A stretch of 64,000 bases of DNA from an uncultured Lachnospiraceae bacterium (GTDB lineage: Bacteria > Bacillota > Clostridia > Lachnospirales > Lachnospiraceae): NCBI GenBank assembly GCA_900544445.1, contig UQVK01000005.1, positions 24,122-88,121 on the forward strand. The letters are read 5' to 3'. Below, in pieces: positions 8,615 through 17,741 of this stretch (its first letter is position 1; the number at the start of each line of letters is the position of its first letter). The position numbers and the translations under genes were made by a program. The notes under the pieces were generated by a model that was given only the letters and a program-made list of their open reading frames with translations, was not told the DNA's origin and ran no database searches.

Positions 8615-9820
8615 ATGAATATTCTGGTAATAAACTGCGGCAGTTCTTCGCTGAAATTTCAGCTGATCGACTCACAGAGCGAGAAGCTCATCGCGAAGGG
8701 ACTCTGCGAAAGAATCGGGATTGATGGAAGCCGGCTGGTGTATACGCCTGCCGGCGGAAAGAAATGGATCACAGAATCCAGGATGAGCGATCATAAGGAA
8801 GCCATCAGCATGGTGCTGAAGGCGCTTACGGATCCGGAAAACGGCGCGGTAAAGGATTTGTCGGAAATCGGCGCGGTAGGACACAGGATCGTTCATGGAG
8901 GAGAAAATTTTTCCAAAGCGACATTGATTACGGATGAGGTGAAAAAGGCAATCGCGGACTGCAGTGATCTTGCTCCCTTGCATAATCCTGCCAATCTGAT
9001 CGGGATTGAGGCCTGTGAGGCGCTTATGCCGTCCGTGCCGATGGTGGCAGTTTTTGATACGGCCTTTCATCAGACCATGCCGGAGGAATCCTATCTGTAT
9101 GCGCTTCCTTACCGTTATTATAAGGACTATCGGATCAGGAGATATGGTTTTCATGGAACCAGCCATGATTATGTATCGTCCCGTGCGGCGGCCGTACTGG
9201 GCAGGCCCATTGAAGAACTGAAAATTATCGTCTGCCATCTGGGAAACGGCGCATCCATTTCGGCGGTGAAGAACGGAAAATGCTTGGATACTTCCATGGG
9301 TCTTACACCGCTGGAAGGTTTGGTAATGGGAACCAGAAGCGGAGATATCGATCCGGCTATTGTGGAGTTCATCGCAAACAAGGAAGGAAAGAGCGTCAGT
9401 GAGATTCTGCGCATGCTGAATAAGGAGTCCGGAGTTTTCGGAGTATCGGATGGATTTTCCTCGGATTTCCGCGATCTGGAGGATGCCTACGAGGCGGGCA
9501 ATGCAAATGCGAAGCGCGCCATGGAGGTATTCATTCACAGTGTTATCAAGTATATCGGCGCGTACACGGCTGAAATGAACGGTGTGGACGCGATCTGCTT
9601 CACGGCGGGGGTGGGAGAGAACAGCCCGATCATCCGTGACAGAATTCTGAATCATCTCAGTTATATGAATATTACCATCGATGAGGTGGCAAATCATAAG
9701 CGGGGAGAAGAGATCGTGATTTCCAATCCCGGCCCCGGACCGAAGGTACTGGTGATTCCCACAAACGAGGAGCTGTCAATTGCGAGACAGACCTTTGCGA
9801 TCATCACCGGTAAAAACTGA
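8615..9820 (+). CDS. ackA: Acetate kinase
   Basis: Transfers the phosphate of acetyl phosphate to ADP, giving acetate and ATP; with Pta it is a main energy-yielding step of fermentation. The length of 401 residues is normal. ASKHA-fold signatures are present: NILVINCGSSSLKFQ at the N-terminus, FDTAFHQTMP, HLGNGASISAV (phosphate loop), GTRSGDIDP and CFTAGVGENSP (adenosine loop). It is the second gene of the pta-ackA operon and is followed by a strong terminator. Confidence 0.98.
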   Translation: MNILVINCGSSSLKFQLIDSQSEKLIAKGLCERIGIDGSRLVYTPAGGKKWITESRMSDHKEAISMVLKALTDPENGAVKDLSEIGAVGHRIVHGGENFSKATLITDEVKKAIADCSDLAPLHNPANLIGIEACEALMPSVPMVAVFDTAFHQTMPEESYLYALPYRYYKDYRIRRYGFHGTSHDYVSSRAAAVLGRPIEELKIIVCHLGNGASISAVKNGKCLDTSMGLTPLEGLVMGTRSGDIDPAIVEFIANKEGKSVSEILRMLNKESGVFGVSDGFSSDFRDLEDAYEAGNANAKRAMEVFIHSVIKYIGAYTAEMNGVDAICFTAGVGENSPIIRDRILNHLSYMNITIDEVANHKRGEEIVISNPGPGPKVLVIPTNEELSIARQTFAIITGKN

Positions 9821-9834
9821 AAATGACCTGTAAG

Positions 9835-9865
9835 AGAAGCCGATATTATGTCGGCTTCTTTTTTT
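9835..9865 (+). terminator. Rho-independent terminator of pta-ackA
   Basis: Perfect AGAAGCCGA/TCGGCTTCT stem with a 7-base loop, followed by a run of Ts, starting 14 bases after the ackA stop codon. Confidence 0.92.
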
Positions 9866-9903
9866 GATCAATAGGAAATTTCATTTCCTATTGATCAAAA
9901 AAA
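9859..9903. terminator. Second, perfectly symmetric hairpin with T and A tracts
   Basis: A 21-bp perfect inverted repeat with a 3-base loop: a seven-T tract, then GATCAATAGGAAAT, the loop TTC, ATTTCCTATTGATC, then seven As. It shares its T tract with the preceding terminator. Being symmetric, it could act on either strand; a recent foldback duplication or a protein-binding palindrome are alternatives. Confidence 0.7.
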
Positions 9904-10043
9904 GACGTTGATGCGCACACCTTTTTTAAAAAAAGTCAGCGGATTTCGCATATTGTAGATGGCGCAGCAGGAGGAAAAAGCGATATAATAAAAAGGCAAA
10001 ACGAACAGGGGGAAGCGCCTGATGCTTCGGAAAAGGAGGAAAA

Positions 10044-11546
10044 ATGACCAAAAGAAAGCAGGTTATTCTGCTGATGACGGATACAACAAGATTTGATATG
10101 CTTGGCTGTTATGGAAACAGCGGAATGAAAACACCGAACCTGGACGCGCTGGCAGAAGATGGGATCCGGTTCGAACATGCCTATACCTGTCAGCCGGTAT
10201 GCGGCCCGGCAAGATCGGCGATTTTTACGGGAACCTTTCCTCATTCCTGCGGAGGTTTTACCAACAGTTATGCGCTGGGAGCGAATGTGAAAACGGTCGG
10301 GCAGCGGCTTCGTGACAATGGCATCCATACGGCATATATCGGCAAATATCATCTGGATGGCGGGGATTACTTCGGGCTTGGACGGTGTCCGGACGGCTGG
10401 GACGAAGAATACTGGTATGATATGCGCATGTACCTGAACGAACTGACGCCAGAGGAGAGGGTGCGGTCCAGGCAGAGCGGCCAGAATGAGGGAATTACGG
10501 AAGATTTTCTATATGCAAACCGGGTATGCAGGAGAGCGGTGGATTTCCTGAGCAGATACGGGACGGAGGACTTTTTTCTGGTAGCTTCTCTGGATGAACC
10601 CCATGGTCCTTCGCTTTGTCCGGAACCGTTTGCATCCATGTATCAGGATTATGAATTCCCGAAGCGGCCGAACGTTTATGATACGCTGGATGGAAAACCT
10701 GATTATCAGAAGGTCTGGGCAGGAGAACGCAGATTTGCGGATCGGGATCAGGTGAAGATCAAGGCTCCGTCTTTCTTCGGGTGCAATTCGTACGCGGATT
10801 ATGAACTGGGAAAGGTGATCCGTGCGGCAAAACAGTACGCGCCTGACGCATTGATTATTTATACGTCGGATCACGGAGATGCGCTGCAGTCGCACTGTCT
10901 GTGGTCAAAGGGGCCTGCTGCTTATGATGAAGTGGCAAGAATCCCATTGATTATCAGCGGCGGTAAGAAAGGAGCGGTGGCGGAAGCACCGGTTTCTCAT
11001 ATCAATCTGGTACCCACCATCCTGGAATACATGGGACTGCCCATTCCGAAACTGATGGAAGGCAGGAGCATTCTGCCCATGCTGGAGAATCCGGATCTGG
11101 ACATCAACCACGAAATTTATCTGGAGTTCACCCGTTATGAGGTGGACCATGACGGATTCGGAGGTTTTCGGCCGATGCGCACCGTATTTGATGGAAGATA
11201 CAAGCTTTCCATTCATCTGCTGGACCGCGTGGATGAACTGTACGATCTGAAATCGGATCCTTACGAAATGAAGAATCTGATTTTTGATGAGGCTCACTAT
11301 GAAAAGGCGAAGGAGCTTCATGAGAAGCTGTTGAACTGGATGAATGAAACCAGAGATCCTTTCCGCGGGTACGACTGGGAACGCAGGGCCTGGAGACGGG
11401 ATGCCCGGGAAGCAAGCTGGGATTATACCGGTTATACAAGACAGAGGGAAAATGAGGAATATGAGCCCAGACAGCTGGACTATTCCACGGGCCTGGAAAT
11501 GGTGGAAGCTTCCAGACCGAAAGCAAAGCTGAAACCGGGGAAATAA
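10044..11546 (+). CDS. Type I sulfatase (alkaline-phosphatase fold)
   Basis: Predicted to hydrolyse sulfate esters on a glycan. The 500-residue protein has the formylglycine motif C-G-P-A-R at residues 53-57, so a maturation enzyme (anaerobic anSME type) must act on it; none is encoded in this window. The N-terminal MTDTTRFDMLGCYG includes a metal-binding Asp (residue 13), and YTSDHGDALQSHCLW carries a further metal-site DH pair. I see no signal peptide, so it probably acts in the cytoplasm on imported oligosaccharides. RBS AAGGAGG is at ideal spacing. A TATAAT at 9984-9989 may be the -10 but lacks a clear -35. It is the first gene of the glycan locus, ahead of GH88 and the lyase. Confidence 0.93.
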   Translation: MTKRKQVILLMTDTTRFDMLGCYGNSGMKTPNLDALAEDGIRFEHAYTCQPVCGPARSAIFTGTFPHSCGGFTNSYALGANVKTVGQRLRDNGIHTAYIGKYHLDGGDYFGLGRCPDGWDEEYWYDMRMYLNELTPEERVRSRQSGQNEGITEDFLYANRVCRRAVDFLSRYGTEDFFLVASLDEPHGPSLCPEPFASMYQDYEFPKRPNVYDTLDGKPDYQKVWAGERRFADRDQVKIKAPSFFGCNSYADYELGKVIRAAKQYAPDALIIYTSDHGDALQSHCLWSKGPAAYDEVARIPLIISGGKKGAVAEAPVSHINLVPTILEYMGLPIPKLMEGRSILPMLENPDLDINHEIYLEFTRYEVDHDGFGGFRPMRTVFDGRYKLSIHLLDRVDELYDLKSDPYEMKNLIFDEAHYEKAKELHEKLLNWMNETRDPFRGYDWERRAWRRDAREASWDYTGYTRQRENEEYEPRQLDYSTGLEMVEASRPKAKLKPGK

Positions 11547-11561
11547 ACGCTTTTTTACTTT

Positions 11562-11590
11562 TTGTCAATTGGTTCAGGTTTTGTCAATAT
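11562..11590 (+). promoter_or_regulatory. Direct repeat upstream of GH88, possible regulator site
   Basis: Two TTTTGTCAAT copies, the core TTGTCA starting at 11562 and 11581 (19 bases apart), followed by TATAAT at 11611-11616. AraC-family proteins often bind direct repeats about two helical turns apart; the membrane-bound AraC regulator of this locus is a candidate, but that link is inference. The -35 to -10 spacing from either TTGTCA is too long for an unaided promoter. Confidence 0.4.
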
Positions 11591-11654
11591 ACTTTCACGT
11601 GCCGATTCATTATAATAAAAATATTAAAAAAATTGTAAGGGAGAAGGAGAGACT

Positions 11655-12806
11655 ATGGACGAAAAACAGAGGGAATGCTTTACCAAAGCATATGACAAGG
11701 CGGCGGAGCTGATACTGAAGGCGACGGATGAATTCACGGAAAAATTTCCACCTTCCGCCAGTGTGAACAATTTTTATCAGCCCGACATCAATTATGAATG
11801 GACACCCGGCTTCTGGACGGGCGAGGTGTGGCTCGCGTGGGAGAAAACAGGAAACGAGAAGCTGAAAAAGACCGCAGAGATTGAGGTGCAGGACTTCTAC
11901 AGAAGAATCAGGGAGAAAGATGGCGTTAATCATCACGATATGGGTTTCCTTTACTGTCCTTCCTGTGTGGCAGCCTGGAAACTCACCGGAAATGAGACGG
12001 GAAAGGAAGCGGCCCTGATGGCTGCAGACAACCTGCTGGGCCGTTTCCAGGAGAAGGGTCAGTTCATTCAGGCGTGGGGTGAGCTCGGCGCGAAGGATAA
12101 TTATCGGCTGATCATTGACTGCCTTCTGAATATGCCCCTGTTGTTCTGGGCGACCGAGGTGACCGGCGATCAGAAATATGCAGAGAAGGCACAGGCGCAT
12201 ATCAAAACGGCGATGCAGAATATCATCCGTCCGGACAACTCCACCTATCACACGTTCTTTTTTGATCCGGAAACAGGAGCTCCGGTAAAGGGGGTAACCC
12301 ATCAGGGGTACAGGGACGGTTCTGCCTGGGCAAGGGGACAGGCCTGGGGTGTTTATGGATCTGCTCTGGCATATAAGTTCCTCAGAGATGATGCCTATGC
12401 GGACATTTTCTGCAGGGTAACGGATTATTTCCTTGACCATCTGCCGAAGGACAAAATTCCTTACTGGGATTTTGATTTCACAGACGGAAGCGATGAGCCG
12501 AGAGATTCTTCTGCAGCGGCGATTGCAGCCTGCGGTATGCTGGAAATGAGCAAATATCTGCCGGCCGAAAAGGCACAGTATTATACACAGAAGGCGGAGG
12601 AACTGGTGGAGGCGCTGATCCGGGAATGCGCCGTAACGGATCCTTCGGTATCCAACGGACTTCTGCTTCATGGAACCTACGCGAAGAGTTCCCCTTATAA
12701 TACCTGCCCGAACAACGGCGTGGATGAGTGCGTGATATGGGGAGATTATTTCTATATGGAGGCGCTTACAAGGCTTCTTAGAGACTGGGAGCCTTACTGG
12801 TACTAA
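11655..12806 (+). CDS. Glycoside hydrolase family 88, unsaturated glucuronyl hydrolase
   Basis: Removes the 4,5-unsaturated uronic acid that polysaccharide lyases leave on the non-reducing end of oligosaccharides, typically from glycosaminoglycans. The 383-residue protein has an (alpha/alpha)6-barrel layout with no signal peptide, so it acts in the cytoplasm. The HHDMGF motif (Asp95) and the Asp in RLIIDCLLNMP (Asp155) match the two catalytic aspartates known in Bacillus UGL. Also typical are GQAWGVYGSALAYKF and DSSAAAIAACGMLE. RBS AAGGAGA precedes the ATG. The lyase gene follows 224 bases downstream and would supply its substrate. Confidence 0.94.
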   Translation: MDEKQRECFTKAYDKAAELILKATDEFTEKFPPSASVNNFYQPDINYEWTPGFWTGEVWLAWEKTGNEKLKKTAEIEVQDFYRRIREKDGVNHHDMGFLYCPSCVAAWKLTGNETGKEAALMAADNLLGRFQEKGQFIQAWGELGAKDNYRLIIDCLLNMPLLFWATEVTGDQKYAEKAQAHIKTAMQNIIRPDNSTYHTFFFDPETGAPVKGVTHQGYRDGSAWARGQAWGVYGSALAYKFLRDDAYADIFCRVTDYFLDHLPKDKIPYWDFDFTDGSDEPRDSSAAAIAACGMLEMSKYLPAEKAQYYTQKAEELVEALIRECAVTDPSVSNGLLLHGTYAKSSPYNTCPNNGVDECVIWGDYFYMEALTRLLRDWEPYWY

Positions 12807-12885
12807 TCATTATATGCCTTATATCTGGCGATGATAAGGGGCGGTATACGGGACCGTCGAAAGGCGGCGGACCTGTGTATCGCCC

Positions 12886-12914
12886 TTGCCTGTATTGTAA
12901 GAAGGGTGTAAAAT
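12886..12914 (+). promoter_or_regulatory. Candidate promoter of the lyase gene
   Basis: TTGCCT at 12886-12891 and TAAAAT at 12909-12914 with a 17-base spacer. Just upstream, 12838-12884 can form a hairpin (GGGCGGTATAC with GTGTATCGCCC, two wobble pairs). The predicted transcript would begin shortly before the three-hairpin leader. Confidence 0.5.
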
Positions 12915-12938
12915 GTGCATAAGAGCACAAGGGAGGCT

Positions 12939-13030
12939 GGCGGGAACCACGGGTTCCTGCCAAAGAATGGCGTAAGCCATTCTTTCGTGATTTTGGTGCC
13001 GCCTGTGGCGGCCGGAAAAAGAGGTAAAAA
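12939..13030 (+). promoter_or_regulatory. Three-hairpin leader element, copy 1 (before the lyase gene)
   Basis: H1 at 12939-12961: GGAACC/GGTTCC arms, loop ACG. H2 at 12962-12985: AAAGAATGGC/GCCATTCTTT arms, loop GTAA. H3 at 12998-13012: GCCGCC/GGCGGC arms, loop TGT. The AGAGG Shine-Dalgarno site and ATG follow. The same order, orientation and spacing recur upstream of the genes starting at 32458, 33414 and 35133, with changes that keep the stems paired. Confidence 0.75.
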
Positions 13031-15079
13031 ATGCGGAAAGAGGAGTTTTTTGACCGGCCGGATTCCTGCTATTTCGTGCCGGATCCGAAGGAATCAGCTG
13101 AATATTGCAGGAAGAACTGGCCGGAGGAGACAGCACATATCCTCCGGGTGGCAGATGAGGTCTGTGAGAATTATTTTTTGTTCGATCTGAACTGGGACAT
13201 GGAGCGAACCTATGATCCGGTGATCTTCGAAGGGGAGATCGACTGGAGCATTAAGCCGAAGGGAGATCCGGAATTCGTCTGGCAGTTTAACCGGCATCGT
13301 TTTTTTATCTGTCTGGGGCAGGCATACTGGCTGACAGGAGATGAAAAATATGTGAAAGGCTTCCTGCGGCTGATTAACGACTGGATGAGCCGGGTGCCGC
13401 TCGATGAGACCACACAGGGCGGACCGTGGAGAATGCTGGAGACCGGACTGCGCGGAGAGACCTGGACCAAGGCGATCCGGTATTTCAGAGGCAGCGAGCT
13501 GATCACGGAAGATTTTTTGGATCGTTTTGCAGCCTGTCTGCGCGCCCATGCCGAGCGGCTGGTGGTGCAGGGGGGAGATGCCAGACTTCAGAGCAACTGG
13601 TGCGTTCTGGAAAACAGCGGTCTTCTTGAGATCGCTCTGGCGCTTCCTCAGAATGAACAGACGGAGGAATGGATCAGGATAGCTCTTGACAGGCTGGAGC
13701 GTTCCAGCCGGGTGCAGGTATATGCGGACGGGAGCCAGTGGGAGCAGTCGCCCATGTACCACAATGAGGTTTATCACTGCCTCTGCTGCTGCGTTTATCT
13801 TGCCAGGATCAACGGGATTCCGCTTCCGGAAGGAATGGAAGAACGGGTGCACCGCATGGCAAGAGCCGATATGATCTGGAGAAAGCCGGATATGCATCAG
13901 TTTACGCAGGGAGATTCCGACGATACGGATCTGGGCGACGTACTGAGCATGGGCGCTTATCTGTTTGGGGATCCGGAACTGAAATATGCGGGTTTTGACC
14001 GGCTGGATTTTGAGGATGCCTGGGACTTCGGAATGACGGCGGTGAAGGACTATGAGAAGCTTGCCGCGAAGGAGCCGGATTTCACTTCGGCGGCCCTTGC
14101 GGATTCCGGAAACTTTTATCTGCGTTCGGACTGGTCGGAGAGGGCGAATCTCCTGCATTTTGCCTGCGGCGGCATGAGCACGGGACACTGCCATGGGGAC
14201 AAGCTGCATGTAAGCCTGGTGTTGAACGGAGAGGATGTGCTGGTTGACGGCGGACGCGGTACCTATATGGATGTGCCTCTGCGCTTTGTACTGAAGGATA
14301 ATCCGGGACACAACACCACCACGGTGGACGGAAAATCCTTTACCACCTTTGAAAGCTCCTGGTATACCGAGCATCTTTCCCTTGCGGTGAACCGCACCTT
14401 CCACCAGGGAAAGCTGGCCGAGTATGTGCAGGGCGGCCATCTGGGCTACATTGACGACGGAATTTTTGTGAACCGCCGTGTCATCTGGATCAAACCGAAT
14501 ATCTATCTCATTAACGATGAGTTTTACGCGCAGGGCGGACATACATATCGGCAGTATTTCCACTGTTCTCCGGATGGAAAAGTGGACGTGGAGGAAAACC
14601 GGGCTGTCTTTTCCGGAAAAAACACAGAGGCGTTCTTCACGTTCCTGACGGACGGAGTGAAGCTGGAGTGCGGACAGGGTACGTATTCGACCCACTATAA
14701 TCAGAGTGGAGAAAACCCGCAGATCTGCGCGATCCTGGAAAAAGAAGGATTCGCCAGCATGATTACGGTGATAAACGGCGGACCGAAAGGGGAGGCACAG
14801 CCGGCCTGTGTCCGTTTTCTGAATGTGGAAAGCCACAGCCTGAACCGGCCGCTCAAGGAAAGAGAGGCACAGGCTGTTCACATCAGCCTCGGAGACAGGA
14901 GTTATGTGGTTACGATCTGTCATGATGAAATCTATCACACCTCGGATGCGGTGATTGCAGGAGACTTCCAGACCGGAGGCGGCGTCAACTGCTACGCTAC
15001 GGGAAGCGTCTGTGTGTTTGAAACCACGGGACGTGAGAATGGCACGCGGATCTACGGCGGAGAGGTACTGCAGGCCTAG
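13031..15079 (+). CDS. Heparinase II/III-like polysaccharide lyase
   Basis: Predicted to cleave uronic-acid-containing polysaccharide by beta-elimination. The 682-residue protein has an N-terminal (alpha/alpha) toroid (roughly residues 40-340) and the C-terminal beta-sandwich of the heparinase II/III family, including the signature FACGGMSTGHCHGDKLHVSL and LVDGGRGTY. No signal peptide is seen, so it may act on imported oligosaccharides; an unrecognised secretion route is possible. I do not assign a PL family number or a substrate between heparan sulfate, chondroitin and hyaluronan. GH88 and sulfatase upstream support a glycosaminoglycan-type substrate. The gene has a three-hairpin leader immediately before its RBS. 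Confidence 0.9.
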   Translation: MRKEEFFDRPDSCYFVPDPKESAEYCRKNWPEETAHILRVADEVCENYFLFDLNWDMERTYDPVIFEGEIDWSIKPKGDPEFVWQFNRHRFFICLGQAYWLTGDEKYVKGFLRLINDWMSRVPLDETTQGGPWRMLETGLRGETWTKAIRYFRGSELITEDFLDRFAACLRAHAERLVVQGGDARLQSNWCVLENSGLLEIALALPQNEQTEEWIRIALDRLERSSRVQVYADGSQWEQSPMYHNEVYHCLCCCVYLARINGIPLPEGMEERVHRMARADMIWRKPDMHQFTQGDSDDTDLGDVLSMGAYLFGDPELKYAGFDRLDFEDAWDFGMTAVKDYEKLAAKEPDFTSAALADSGNFYLRSDWSERANLLHFACGGMSTGHCHGDKLHVSLVLNGEDVLVDGGRGTYMDVPLRFVLKDNPGHNTTTVDGKSFTTFESSWYTEHLSLAVNRTFHQGKLAEYVQGGHLGYIDDGIFVNRRVIWIKPNIYLINDEFYAQGGHTYRQYFHCSPDGKVDVEENRAVFSGKNTEAFFTFLTDGVKLECGQGTYSTHYNQSGENPQICAILEKEGFASMITVINGGPKGEAQPACVRFLNVESHSLNRPLKEREAQAVHISLGDRSYVVTICHDEIYHTSDAVIAGDFQTGGGVNCYATGSVCVFETTGRENGTRIYGGEVLQA

Positions 15080-15106
15080 AATCGCAAAAGAACATTCCGG
15101 GCTTCT

Positions 15107-15158
15107 GACGGATGGCTTTGGACGGATTGTCCGGACATCCGTCGGAGGCCATTTTTTT
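15107..15158 (+). terminator. Hairpin with T tract between the lyase and AraC genes
   Basis: GACGGATG at 15107 pairs with CATCCGTC at 15136-15143 around an internal GGAC.GTCC loop, followed shortly by seven Ts at 15152-15158. It probably ends the lyase transcript; read-through control into the downstream regulator is possible. Confidence 0.55.
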
Positions 15159-15184
15159 GAAACTTGGTACAGGAGGAATTTCGG

Positions 15185-17524
15185 ATGTTGAAAAAGAACG
15201 GAAAGGCGTACAGACGGCTGGTTATTTCTTTCGCCTGCATTTTCCTGTTTCCGCTTGGGATGAGTCTGCTGTTTTATCTGTATGCGTATCAGACGGTCAG
15301 GGAAAGCGCGGACGCATCCAATGCCAATCTGCTGAATACCGTGAAAAGTACCTGTGACAGAGAGATGTCGTATTATCAGAATACGCTGATACAGCTTTCT
15401 CTCAATCAGACGGTACAGAAGCTGACCTCTGTTAAGGGAGAGTTCAGTTCCGAAAATTCCTATGATCTCTATATGCTGACCCGGGAACTTGAATCCATGC
15501 TGGTTTCCATCAATAAAAACGGGGATTACTGCAGGGATGTGTTCGTTTATTTCCAGAACAACGGTAAAGTAGTCTCTTCCTATGGCTGCATGAACTTCGA
15601 TCTGTACTGCGAGCTGTACTGCGGGGATCAGGCGGACATGAAGGAAAATCTGAGGCAGGAGCTTACCGAATATCATTTCCAGGATATCGTTCGGATGGAT
15701 TCCAGCTGGGGAGGAGAAGATCCCATGGTTCTCATGACCATGACGAATCTGCAGGGAGAGTATGGAAATACCTCTGCCATGGTCGGGTTATGGCTGGACA
15801 TGGACAGCCTGAACCAGAGCGTGGAATCCGTCGCTTGGGAACCCGGACTGGAATGGATGATGCTGAATGCGGACGGAACCTCCTTCAACTGGGAAGAGGA
15901 ATATCCTGCGCTCGGGATCGGCTTTGAGGAGCTTTCCGAAGACAGGGAGTCGGAGACCGTATGGCGGGATGAAAACTATATCGTCCGCTCTCAGACTTCT
16001 AATGTGGGGAGATGGAAGTATGTGCTTCTGATGTCGGAAGAACAGATCCGGGGACAGGCGGCCCAGATCAGAAACGTTTTCATCATAGTGGTCTTCCTGT
16101 GTATGAGCGTGGGACTGGCGGCGGCCTCCCGGATGGTAAAGGTTAACTATTCTCCGCTTCAGAAGATCCTGAATCTTTTTCCGGAACGGGAAAGGGGAGA
16201 GAACATTGACAACGAGTATCAGTACCTGGAAAATAATCTGGAGACCTTTTTTCAGGAGCGGTCTGACTTCCGGCAGAAGGTCGCTGAAGACTGGAAGATG
16301 CTGAGGCAGTATTACCTTGCGGATCTTCTGGAAAGTCCCTATGAAGAACAAAAAGACACCCCTGACGGAGCGGCATTCATCGAAGGAATCCGCCGGGGAT
16401 ACAATCTGACGCTCCTTCTGCGCGTAAAGGACAGAGAAGGAGAAGCGGATGGACAGAATGTTCAGGAAGCGGGGAAAAAGAACGGTTCCGGCGATCCCAT
16501 GCGGGATACGTCCGTAAGCGGTCTGAAACGTTTTATTATCCGGAATGTATTTGAGGAAGGACTGGGAGAGTATTTTCGGGTGGAAACCGTAGAGCTGGGA
16601 GAGACGATGGCCATGATCCTGAATTTGGGAGAGAACGGCGGAAACTTTGGCGAAATTCTGGCGGGTACGGTAGACTCCCTGCAGAAGTTTATCAGGGATC
16701 ATTTCGGGTTTTCCGTGGCAGTGCTCGCCGGTGAAGCGCATCAGGGGCTTCCGGGAGTACATGAGTCCTGGCTGGAGGCCAAAGAGGCGGAGGAATTCAT
16801 TTATACGCTGGATGAGGATTTTATCAGTTATGGGGAAATCCGCAACAGCACCGGGAGAAAATACTATTATTCTCAGGAACAGGAGGATAAAATTATCAAC
16901 GCTCTGGTATCCCATAACATTTCTGTGGCGGTTTCCTATATTAATAAGGTGCTGGATGTAAATTTCCTGGAAAACAAGCTGCCGTCGGAAATCCGCAAGT
17001 GTCTGCTTTATGATCTGGCGGGTACATTGATGAAGGCGTCCGAAAAGACCGGACAGCCCGAAAAAAACGAGTTGGGGGGGGCATCAACCGACTTTGGACT
17101 GAAAGAGCTGTCAACGAGTCTGCCGCTGGATGATATTCGGGAAAAATTCTGTCATATGGCAGAACTGATCGGAAGGGAGAAGACTTCCGGGGAGGGAAGC
17201 AGCCAGAATCAGATCCTGTGTCAGGAGGTTCTGGAATACATCCGGACAAATTACAGCAATCCGGATCTGAACATTTCCATGACGGGGCAGCACTTCCGCA
17301 TGACACCGGCCTATCTTTCTTCTATTTTCCGCAGGGAAACGGGGGAGAGCCTGCTGAAGGTGATCACCATGACCCGTGTGCGGGAAGCGGAAAAACTTCT
17401 GAAGGAAGGAGCCAGCGTAGTAGAGGCGGGAGAAAAAGTCGGCTTCCGGGACAGCTCTACATTCATCCGTACCTTTAAAAAATATACAGGTGTTACTCCT
17501 GGACAGGTAAAAGGGACAAAATGA
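15185..17524 (+). CDS. Membrane-bound AraC-family regulator with extracellular sensor
   Basis: A 779-residue regulator: transmembrane helix at about residues 14-35 (LVISFACIFLFPLGMSLLFY), an extracellular sensor region to about 290, a second helix at about 295-317 (VFIIVVFLCMSVGLAAAS), a cytoplasmic linker, and an AraC-type double helix-turn-helix at about 674-779 ending in KKYTGVTPGQVK. This layout is common beside LplABC-type carbohydrate importers in Firmicutes; a sugar or binding-protein signal outside is presumed to switch on the local operon. The start at 15185 has AGGAGG at 15171-15176; an upstream in-frame GTG overlaps that site. Likely target: the lipoprotein-permease operon directly downstream. 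Confidence 0.9.
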   Translation: MLKKNGKAYRRLVISFACIFLFPLGMSLLFYLYAYQTVRESADASNANLLNTVKSTCDREMSYYQNTLIQLSLNQTVQKLTSVKGEFSSENSYDLYMLTRELESMLVSINKNGDYCRDVFVYFQNNGKVVSSYGCMNFDLYCELYCGDQADMKENLRQELTEYHFQDIVRMDSSWGGEDPMVLMTMTNLQGEYGNTSAMVGLWLDMDSLNQSVESVAWEPGLEWMMLNADGTSFNWEEEYPALGIGFEELSEDRESETVWRDENYIVRSQTSNVGRWKYVLLMSEEQIRGQAAQIRNVFIIVVFLCMSVGLAAASRMVKVNYSPLQKILNLFPERERGENIDNEYQYLENNLETFFQERSDFRQKVAEDWKMLRQYYLADLLESPYEEQKDTPDGAAFIEGIRRGYNLTLLLRVKDREGEADGQNVQEAGKKNGSGDPMRDTSVSGLKRFIIRNVFEEGLGEYFRVETVELGETMAMILNLGENGGNFGEILAGTVDSLQKFIRDHFGFSVAVLAGEAHQGLPGVHESWLEAKEAEEFIYTLDEDFISYGEIRNSTGRKYYYSQEQEDKIINALVSHNISVAVSYINKVLDVNFLENKLPSEIRKCLLYDLAGTLMKASEKTGQPEKNELGGASTDFGLKELSTSLPLDDIREKFCHMAELIGREKTSGEGSSQNQILCQEVLEYIRTNYSNPDLNISMTGQHFRMTPAYLSSIFRRETGESLLKVITMTRVREAEKLLKEGASVVEAGEKVGFRDSSTFIRTFKKYTGVTPGQVKGTK

Positions 17525-17741
17525 CGGAAATTCTAGTTTTTATCAGTTAATTTTAATTTTTGTATATATAAATTGCACATAAAATATTATACAATTCTCT
17601 CATAGGCCACACAAAGTATACAAACATAAGCTGGCGGCTCTTTTTTATGGAAGAAGGCAGAACGGACGGGATCCGATGTCCTTTCTTCTATAAATAATGA
17701 AAAAAAGATGCTGTCAGGGTGGCAAAAAGGAGGAAAAAGGA

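Noticed and set aside
9859..9903. The 21-bp perfect palindrome as an insertion-sequence end or phage attachment site
   Set aside because: No duplicated flanks or second copy are seen in the window; its position after the ackA terminator fits a terminator-type structure better.
13094..15676. An 860-codon open frame on the minus strand opposite the lyase and regulator genes
   Set aside because: It spans two well-supported genes on the other strand, has no recognisable domain or RBS, and its composition is what a shadow of GC-rich coding DNA gives.
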